Below, piece after piece: positions 36,838 through 43,003 of a stretch of 64,000 nucleotides of DNA (its first letter is position 1; every line of letters begins with the position of its first letter). The notes beneath the pieces are model-generated. The model made no database searches. It worked only from the letters and a program-made list of their open reading frames with translations, and had not been told where the DNA came from. The stretch is from Xestospongia bergquistia (lineage: Eukaryota; Porifera; Demospongiae; Haplosclerida; Petrosiidae): the NCBI GenBank assembly GCA_963965975.1, contig OZ014414.1, positions 4,563,501 to 4,627,500 of the forward strand, read 5' to 3'. The translations under genes were made by a program, and so were the position numbers.

Positions 36838-36980
36838 CTTGTGATCGATGTTGTCCGGTGTCAAGAAATGTTGTAAATACATTTGTGAACTAAGGTTTGT
36901 ACTTCTTTTCGTGAGCGCTGAGGTTTAGTGTGTGATTATGGGCTGTTGTTCATCGATCGATCAGACGTAAGCGCCATTTT
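36838..36980 (-). repeat. Subterminal direct repeat B, piggyBac copy 2
   Basis: Begins CTTGTGATCGATGTTGT on the + strand and ends at GCGCCATTTT. Shared blocks with 37001-37135 are AATACATTTGTGA, CTTTTCGTGAGCGC, GGGCTGTTGTTCATCGAT and CAGACGT. Possibly transposase-binding (inference). Confidence 0.75.
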
Positions 36981-37000
36981 GTTATGTAAAGCTTTTTTCC

Positions 37001-37135
37001 CTTGTGATCGATGTTGTGTGTGTCCTGAGTTGCTGGGAATACATTTGTGAGTCAAGTTTTGAGCGCCTTTTCGTGAGCGCCTGTGTTTAGGGGCTGTTGT
37101 TCATCGATGGATGCATCAGACGTGAGCACCATTTT
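37001..37135 (-). repeat. Subterminal direct repeat A, piggyBac copy 2
   Basis: Partner of 36838-36980, offset 163 bp. It corresponds to 2522-2656 of copy 1. Confidence 0.75.
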
Positions 37136-37297
37136 TTCATGTAAATATGGATAGAAACTCATCAAGAGAGGTAGGTGGTATAGTGAAGTTATTACTACAT
37201 AATATTATATATAGATATGTAGTGCTGTGGATCTGGTACAACTCAGAACACAGACTAACATGTAATTGTACATTACTATAGCTACAATAGTATGTTA

Positions 37298-37300
<3 letters not shown>

Positions 37301-37361
<61 letters not shown>
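37301..37361. repeat. (TG)n microsatellite, 61 bp
   Basis: An uninterrupted GT run. Copy 1 has 30 bp at the same place plus an adjacent interrupted stretch, so the locus has changed length since the copies separated. Confidence 0.96.
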
Positions 37362-37363
<2 letters not shown>

Positions 37364-37385
37364 TATAGTTTGTGTGTGAATATAG

Positions 37386-37425
37386 TTATGTGGTTTGTTT
37401 ATGTTTACATAGACAAACCACATAA
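37386..37425. repeat. Internal 18-bp inverted repeat (hairpin), piggyBac copy 2
   Basis: TTATGTGGTTTGTTTATG, loop TTTA, then CATAGACAAACCACATAA: 17 of 18 positions pair. Conserved in copy 1 at 2256-2295. Confidence 0.78.
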
Positions 37426-37537
37426 CATAAAATAAAACATATTCTGTATATAATGTATAATTTTGTCTTACATTTATTCAGCATCCTTATGGATAGAGAG
37501 TACTTCATCCAGAGAAGATATACATTTATAAGTTGAG

Positions 37538-37543
37538 TTTATT
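37538..37543 (-). promoter_or_regulatory. Candidate polyadenylation signal, transposase copy 2
   Basis: AATAAA on the minus strand, 98 nt beyond the transposase stop. Conserved with 2138-2143 in copy 1. Confidence 0.45.
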
Positions 37544-37640
37544 ATTATATAATGATCATACTTTTACAGATACAATAATTATACTTTTTTGGATACAATG
37601 ATTATACATTTACACATATAATATTCTTTGTTGATCATCA

Positions 37641-39901
37641 CTACAGGTATCGCTGTGGATCTTTATGAGTATGGTACAACTCAAAACATGGAGTAACACA
37701 TAACGGTACGATACAATGTTGACAATAGTATGTGGTTGTTTTTCTTTTCCTTCCTTTTTTAAAGCTGCACACCACACACTCTCTTTGAGACTTGAGACCA
37801 CTCGCACGTAGAGGAAGTTTAGAAGGAAAGTGACGACCAGTGAGCCGATTGTGTGGTGATTGAAGTTCCTCATTTTCTTCCATTGTTGTGTGCCCAGCTT
37901 CAAGAAGTAAGCTGTTAGCAATGTCTATCCTGTATTGAGCATGAGACTTATGTTTCTTTCCTTGATGGGAAAGTTTGTATAATATGTAACTATTTACAAT
38001 TGCCAAGTCCAGCAGGTGAAATGATGCTCGATTCGACCATTTCAGGGTCTTGTGTATAAACCCATAATATGAGAGAAGTTGGTCACTTCTGTCCACTCCT
38101 CCCATGTGCTTATTGTATTCCTCAATACATAGTGGTTTGTCTACATTCTCTTCATTGTCCTTTCCGAATCGGCTCCTCCTCTTTTTGGATATCATTTGGT
38201 CGTCATGAATTGTTGTGAGCATTGTAATCACTCGTTTGTCTTGCCATTGTAGAGCCATTACCCTATCTAACTTCTTTGTTCTTACATCTCCTTTGTTCAT
38301 TTTTACACTCTTTCCTTTTCTAGATATTTTCCATTCGTCAGGCATTCCTTGTCTGTTCACTCGAGCAGTTCCACAGGCTCCAAATCCATTTTGAGCCATC
38401 TCAAGGAACAATGCTGGACTTGTATAATAATTGTCCATGTATATGTGGTGGTCATTTTTTTCATACCCCTCCAGCAACCTCATAACGATACAGTGTGTTG
38501 TAGTTCTTTCACTTGTCACCTCTAAAGTGTCATCTTTGCCTATAACATTGGAAGGTAAAGGATATTATTGATATGCATCTACAATTTGTAGTTAGATGCC
38601 TGTTTGGTGTACCGTAATTTGCATATACTGATTGTTCAAAAAATAATTTTCTTAGTGCATACCTCAATTTTGTTTCAAGGTGAATGAAATAAGCAATAAA
38701 TGTACATAGTGTTTTAGTATTTGAAGCCAACTTTGCAACACCTATAGTAGAAGTTACTACTAATGTTTACACTGATAGGGTGAGAGTAAAAAAGGCAAAT
38801 TACGGTACATAGCATTGCGTGATTATAATGGTAATCAATCATACCTGCATACAGTTTCCAATTTAGTGTGTAACCTGTTTTTGCATCTGCCAGTGAAAAT
38901 GCCTTCAGTCCCCATTTTTTGGGTTTTTTAGGCATATATTGTAAAAACCAGGCTCTACCTTTGAAGCTCACCATTGCTTCATCTAATGAGAGTTCTTTAT
39001 TTGGAGTGTACCATTGATTGAAATTGTGAAGAAGAGAAGTGAGTAGAGGTCTTATTTTGTACAATGGATCATGCCCGACTTCACCTCTTTTGACATATTT
39101 AGAGCTGTCGTTTACATGAAAGAACTTCAAGATCAGTGAGAAACGATCTCGGGTCATTATCTTACCGAAGGAATGTGATCCAAATGGCCATTTTTGTAGC
39201 CAGTGGTCTTCCATCCTTGGAAGTCGGACCACACCCATTACAACAATGAGAGCAAGAAACTTCAATAATTCTGAAACACTCAAAAATTTTTTTTTCCAGG
39301 AATGAAGTCGTGACCTTGGTGGTATTGCACTCTGTTTTTCAAAGAATTGATTAGCATACACGTTAGTTTGATCTACAATGTTATCTAATATATCCAGTGT
39401 GACCAGCATCTTGAAAAAGTCAATCGGTGATTTATTGCTCATATCTATTTTGCATTTGCCTGTAGATGTGTCAACTGAAATTGTACTAGATATAGTAGGT
39501 GGTAAAGCACTTGGAACAGTACTTGGTGGACAAGCACTTGAAGCAGCGGATACAGCAGAATCTTCATACTCATCATCATACATTTCATCAGGCACTTCAT
39601 TGACCATAAATAATTCACTCAATTCGTCATTCTTGCATTCAACTTCATCACACTCATCTACATCCATTTTGTCCAGTTCATGCCTTACAGCAAATTCCAT
39701 TTCATTCACACATTCATTTACATCACATCCAATTGGCACACATTCTTCATCATCACTCTCATCTGTCTTGCTTTCACCAAGTAGCCTCTCCATTTCTTCA
39801 CATTCCAAATATCCATCAAATTCATCATCGCTGTCATCAGACTCATCCATTTCATTATTGCATACCATCTCGATTACATCATCAACACCTAATTTTGCCA
39901 T
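37641..39901 (-). CDS. piggyBac transposase, intact, two exons (39901-38845 and 38539-37641), 651 aa
   Basis: Cuts and pastes the element at TTAA by DDD-type chemistry; expected to act in the nucleus. Exon 1 gives residues 1-352 plus part of codon 353, and exon 2 gives the rest. The joined length of 1,956 nt is exactly 652 codons, including the stop. Residues 1-115 are acidic (runs of D and E), followed by a P/S/T linker. The transposase core begins near 158 (P-I-D-F-F). Catalytic aspartates are predicted at D307 (S-L-D-E-A-M), D388 (Y-M-D-N-Y-Y) and D502 in G-G-V-D-R-S-D-Q, with D505 beside it; these are the conserved piggyBac positions. Basic stretches at 470-475 and 613-619 could be nuclear localisation signals. 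The C-terminal zinc-binding domain uses C607, C610, C625, C628, C633, C637 and nearby H642 and H644. The start ATG at 39901 has A at -3 and G at +4. It resembles PGBD4-type proteins; I assign no closer family. No stop or frameshift is present. Confidence 0.94.
38274..38297 (-). repeat. Paired AACAAAG direct repeats, 17 nt apart, in transposase exon 2
   Basis: CTTTGTT occurs at 38274-38280 and 38291-38297 on the + strand (AACAAAG on the coding strand). Copy 1 retains only one copy and has lost the 17 nt between them. This is the signature of deletion between short direct repeats. Confidence 0.9.
38540..38844 (-). other. Spliceosomal intron of transposase copy 2 (305 nt)
   Basis: On the minus strand the donor is GCAG|GTATGA (38845/38844) and the acceptor is TTATAG|GC (38540/38539). 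It interrupts glycine codon 353. Removing it joins K-L-Y-A-G to K-D-D-T-L in frame. The position and length match copy 1. Confidence 0.87.
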
Positions 39902-39907
39902 TTTCTG

Positions 39908-40004
39908 CTATAAAATACAATGAAAAGTTTATATTTTTTTAGCTTCTATATGTGTGTGTGTACATGTATATATATACATACATGTAATAAAGTGCATGGC
40001 TTAC
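39908..40004 (-). other. Candidate 5'UTR intron of transposase copy 2 (97 nt)
   Basis: On the minus strand a strong donor ACTG|GTAAGC (40005/40004) is followed 97 nt later by a pyrimidine-rich acceptor ending TTTTATAG|CAG (39908/39907), eight bases upstream of the ATG. Both signals are close to consensus, but there is no coding frame to test splicing. Confidence 0.4.
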
Positions 40005-40031
40005 CAGTAAAGGCTCAGGTATTGTCTCCAG

Positions 40032-40175
40032 AATCGAAGTCTCACAGTGAAGTAGTTTTGAAAAAAACTGGTATAGAACAATAGACAGTAAAATCTGAAG
40101 TAGTATTTTCAAAATCGAAGTCTCACAGTGAAGTAGTTTTGAAAAAAACTGTTTTAGTACAACAGGCAGTAAAAG
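40032..40175 (-). repeat. Direct repeat pair (81-bp offset) upstream of the transposase
   Basis: AATCGAAGTCTCACAGTGAA followed by GTAGTTTTGAAAAAAACTG occurs at about 40032 and again at about 40113. Each copy is followed by a related ACAGTAAAA or GCAGTAAAA segment. The first 39 bp are nearly identical. It lies in the 5' leader or promoter. Confidence 0.82.
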
Positions 40176-40267
40176 CATCAAGGCAAAGAGCAGAATATCA
40201 ATTGGCAACACTTCGGGTACGACGTCCTTTCCAGCAGTATTTTATTTGACAGCCTGTGAAGCATATA

Positions 40268-40327
40268 TATATGCGCGCCGCGATAAAGCGTATGGGGGCG
40301 TGGCGCATATTTATATGCGCGTCGCGA
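40268..40327 (-). repeat. GC-rich subterminal direct repeats (two 16-bp copies)
   Basis: TATATGCGCGCCGCGA (40268-40283) and TATATGCGCGTCGCGA (40312-40327) differ at one base. They are the most GC- and CpG-rich sequence in an AT-rich window, and the second abuts the terminal repeat. A transposase recognition site is a reasonable inference. Confidence 0.8.
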
Positions 40328-40335
40328 GTTAAGGG
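40323..40335 (+). repeat. Terminal inverted repeat, right end of piggyBac copy 2
   Basis: CGCGAGTTAAGGG, the transposase 5' side of the element. Its reverse complement CCCTTAACTCGCG matches the other end at 12 of 13 bases. Confidence 0.93.
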
Positions 40336-40339
40336 TTAA
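40336..40339. repeat. TTAA target-site duplication, right side of piggyBac copy 2
   Basis: TTAA follows GGG and leads into GTTAAGACTTTAGAAGG, the remainder of the interrupted satellite monomer. Confidence 0.95.
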
Positions 40340-42630
40340 GTTAAGACTTTAGAAGGTTTAGACTATTGAGAGAATTTTATAAAATAAAATGCTCAGTCTA
40401 AAGGACTTTATGCCACTAACTAAATAAACAGGTATTAACAGTTTAGTAAGTTAGTTTGCATTAACACTCTAAAGTCTTTAAGTTAAAGACTTTAGAAGTT
40501 TAGACTATTGAGAGAACTTTATAAAGTAAACTGCTCAATCTAAAGGACTTTATGGCACTAACTAAATAAACAGCTATTAACAGTTTAGTAAGTTAGTTTG
40601 CATTAACGCTCTAAAGTCTTCATGTTAAAGACTTTAGAAGGTTTAGACTATTGAGAGCAGTTTATAAAGTAAACTGCTCAGTCTAAAGGACTTTATGGCA
40701 CTAACTGAATAAACAGCTATTAACAGTTTAGTAAGTTAGTTTGCATTAACGCTCTAAAGTCTTTAAGTTAAAGACTTTAGAAGCTTTAGACTATTGAGAG
40801 AAGTTTATAAAGTAAACTGCTCAGTCTAAGGGACTTTATGGCACTAATTAAATAAACAGATATTAACAGTTTAGTAAGTTAGTTTGCATTAACGCTCTAA
40901 CGTCTTTAAGTTAAAGACTTTAGAAGGTTTAGACTCTGGAGAGTTTATAAAGTAAACTGCTCAGTCTAAAGGACTTTATGGCACTAACTAAATAAACAGC
41001 TATTAAGAGTTTACTAAGTTAGTTTGTATTGACGCTCTAAAGTCTTTAAGTTAAAGACATTAGAAGGTTTAGACTATTGAGAGAAGTTTATAAAGTAAAC
41101 TGCTCAGTCTAAAGGACTTTATGGCACTAACTAAATAAACAGATATTAACAGTTTAGTAAGTTAGTTTGCATTAACGCTCTAAAGTCTTTAAGTTAAAGA
41201 CTTTAGATTGTTTAGACTATTGAGAGAAGTTTATAAAGTAAACTACTCAGTCTAAAGGACTTAATGGCACTAACTAAATAAAGAGCTATTAACAGTTTAG
41301 TAAGTTAGTTTGCATTAACGCTCTAAAGTCTTTAAGTTAAAGACTTTAAAAGGTTTAGACTATTGAGAGGAGTTTATAAAGTAAACTGCTCAGTCTAAAG
41401 GACTTTATGGCACTAACTAAATGAACAGCTATTAACAGTTTAGTAAGTAAGTTTGTATTGACACTCTAAAGTCATTAAGTTAAAGACTTTAGAAGGTTTA
41501 GACTATTGAGTGAATCTTACAAACTAAACTGGTCTGTCAAAAGGACTTTATGGCACTAACTAAATAAACAGCTATTAACAGTTTAGTAAGTTAGTTTGCA
41601 TTAGTGCTCTAAAGTCTTTAAGTTAAAGACTTTAGAAGGTTTAGACTATAGAGAGAATTTTATAAAATAAAATGCTCAGTCTAAAGGACTTTATGCCACT
41701 AACTAAATAAACAGGTATTAAGAGTTTAGTAAGTTAGTTTGCATTAACACTCTAAAGTCTTTAAGTTAAAGACTTTAGAAGTTTAGACTACTGAGGGAAG
41801 TTTATAAAGTAAACTGCTCAGTCTAAAGGACTTTATGGCACTAACTAACTGAACAGCTATTAACAGTTTAGTAACTAAGTTTGCATTAACACTCTAAAGT
41901 CATTAAGTTAAAGATTTAGAAGGTTTAGACTATTGAGTGAGTCTTACAAAATAAACTGCTTTGTCTAAAGGACTTTATGGCACTAACTAAATAAACAGCT
42001 ATTAACAGTTTAGTAAGTTTGTTTGCATTAACGCTCTAAAGTCTTTAAGTTAAAGACTTTAGAAGGTTTAGACTATTGAGAGAAGTTTATAAAGTAAACT
42101 GCTCAGTCTAAAGGACTTTATGGCACTAGATAAATAAACAGCTATTAACAGTTTAGTAAGTTAGTTTGCATTAATGGTCTAAAGTCTTTAAGTTAAAGAC
42201 TTTAGAAGGTTTAGACTATTGAGAGAAGTTTAAAATGTAAACTGCTCAGTCTAAAGGACTCTATGGCACTAACTAAATAAACTGTTAATAGCTGTTCATT
42301 TAGTTAGTGCCATAAAGTCCTTTAGACTGAGCAGTTTACTTTATGAACTTCTCTCAATAGTCGAAACCTTCTAATGTCTTTAACTTAAAGACTTTAGAGC
42401 GTTAATGCAAACTAACTTACTAAACTGTTAATAGCTGTTTATTAAGTCTTTAAGTTAAAGACTTTAGAAGGTTTAGACTACTGAGGGAAGTTTATAAAGT
42501 AAACTGCTCAGTCTAAAGGACTTTATGGCACTAACTAACTGAACAGCTATTAACAGTTTAGTAACTAAGTTTGCATTAACACTCTAAAGTCATTAAGTTA
42601 AAGACTTTAGAAGGTTTAGACTATTGAGTC
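40340..42630 (+). repeat. Satellite array right of the transposon: 2,252-bp type higher-order repeat
   Basis: The same 143-bp satellite. This stretch repeats 34460-36596 monomer by monomer. Shared variants in order are the TATGCCACTAAC monomer, GAAGTTTAGACTATTGAG, CTTCATGTTAAAG, CTAAGGGACTTT, GACTCTGGAGAG, TTGTATTGACG and ACTACTGAGGGAAG, with an inverted island at the same relative place. One additional 143-bp unit is present around 41650-41780. Confidence 0.88.
42283..42443 (-). repeat. Inverted satellite island, second copy (about 160 bp)
   Basis: The same strand-switch structure and breakpoints as 36254-36415, carried here by the larger duplication. The two islands share the rare variants CTTTATGAACTTC and TTCTAATGTCTTT. 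Confidence 0.87.
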
Positions 42631-42665
42631 TAAGTCTAAAGTTTAGTAAGTTAGTTTGCATTAAC
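42615..42665 (+). repeat. Rearrangement junction within the satellite
   Basis: CTATTGAGTC is followed by TAAGTCTAAAGTTTAGTAAG. It joins the middle of one monomer to the late part of another and loses roughly 70-80 bp of a unit. It marks the point where similarity to the left 2,252-bp block stops. Confidence 0.7.
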
Positions 42666-43003
42666 GCTCTAAAGTCTTTAAGTTAAACACTTTAGAAGGT
42701 TTAGACTATTGAGAGAAGTTTATAAAGTAAACTGCTCAGTCTAAAGGACTTTATGGCACTAACTAAATAAAAAGCTATTAACAGTTTAGTAAGTTAGTTT
42801 ACATTAACATTATAAAGTCTTTAAGTTAAAGACTTTAGAAGGTTTAGACTATTGAGCGAAGTTTATAAAGTAAACTGCTCAGTCTAAAGGACTTTATGGC
42901 ATAACTAAATAAACAGCTATTAACGGTTTAGTAAGTTGGTTTGCATTAACGCTCTAAAGTCTTTAAGTTGAAGACTTTAGAAGGTTTAGACTAATTACAG
43001 AAT
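42666..43003 (+). repeat. Forward satellite monomers between junction and inversion
   Basis: About 2.4 class A monomers. They share the variants ACATTAACATTATAAAG and GAGCGAAG with a stretch near 28150-28260. They end at GTTTAGACTAATTACAG, where orientation changes. Confidence 0.85.

Larger units (their letters stand above)
36712..37640 (-). other. 3' non-coding and subterminal region of piggyBac copy 2
   Basis: These 929 bp lie between the terminal repeat and the transposase stop, with no supported gene. They hold two direct repeats (36838-36980 and 37001-37135), a long TG microsatellite (37301-37361), an 18-bp hairpin (37386-37425) and a polyadenylation hexamer (37538-37543). It is collinear with 2041-2945. 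Confidence 0.82.
36712..40335 (-). mobile_element. Complete piggyBac-family DNA transposon, copy 2 (3,624 bp)
   Basis: The element is flanked by TTAA duplications. It has 13-bp terminal inverted repeats CCCTTAACCCGCG (left) and CGCGAGTTAAGGG (right), matching at 12 of 13 bases. It encodes an uninterrupted two-exon transposase on the minus strand (39901-37641). Subterminal regions contain direct repeats on both sides. Termini starting with CCC and duplication of TTAA are hallmarks of the piggyBac superfamily. Removing 3,628 bp restores a satellite monomer identical to the one at 34441-34470. Every part expected of an autonomous element is present; actual activity is not shown. Confidence 0.96.
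39902..40335 (-). other. 5' flank of transposase copy 2: promoter/5'UTR and left subterminal region
   Basis: These 434 bp upstream of the start codon contain no supported gene. They hold a candidate 5'UTR intron (39908-40004), an AT-dinucleotide tract (39953-39985), two direct repeats (about 40032-40094 and 40113-40175), a TATATATATATG stretch near 40263-40272 and a pair of GC-rich 16-bp direct repeats next to the terminus. The promoter must lie here if the gene is self-expressed. No single core promoter element can be named with confidence. Confidence 0.7.

Noticed and set aside
38530-38730. 66-codon frame on the minus strand between the two exons
   Set aside because: It lies within the 305-nt intron and part of exon 2, lacks motifs, and splicing gives a full transposase instead.
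39378-39942. Serine/histidine-rich frames on the + strand opposite transposase exon 1
   Set aside because: They are the antisense reading of the acidic D/E-rich N-terminus, which produces S/H/I-rich translations by codon complement.
39939-40211. 90-codon frame upstream of transposase copy 2
   Set aside because: It crosses the duplicated leader and a TA-dinucleotide tract, so its repetitive translation is explained by the DNA repeats. There is no homology I recognise.
1-40335. A composite macro-transposon made of the two piggyBac copies and the satellite between them
   Set aside because: The satellite outside copy 2 is continuous with the satellite inside, and each element has its own target-site register, so independent insertion explains the arrangement better.
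34441-42630. Satellite copies on both sides of copy 2 as a long target-site duplication made by the transposon
   Set aside because: The target duplication is only TTAA. The 2,252-bp similarity is a pre-existing higher-order repeat, as the offset arithmetic shows.
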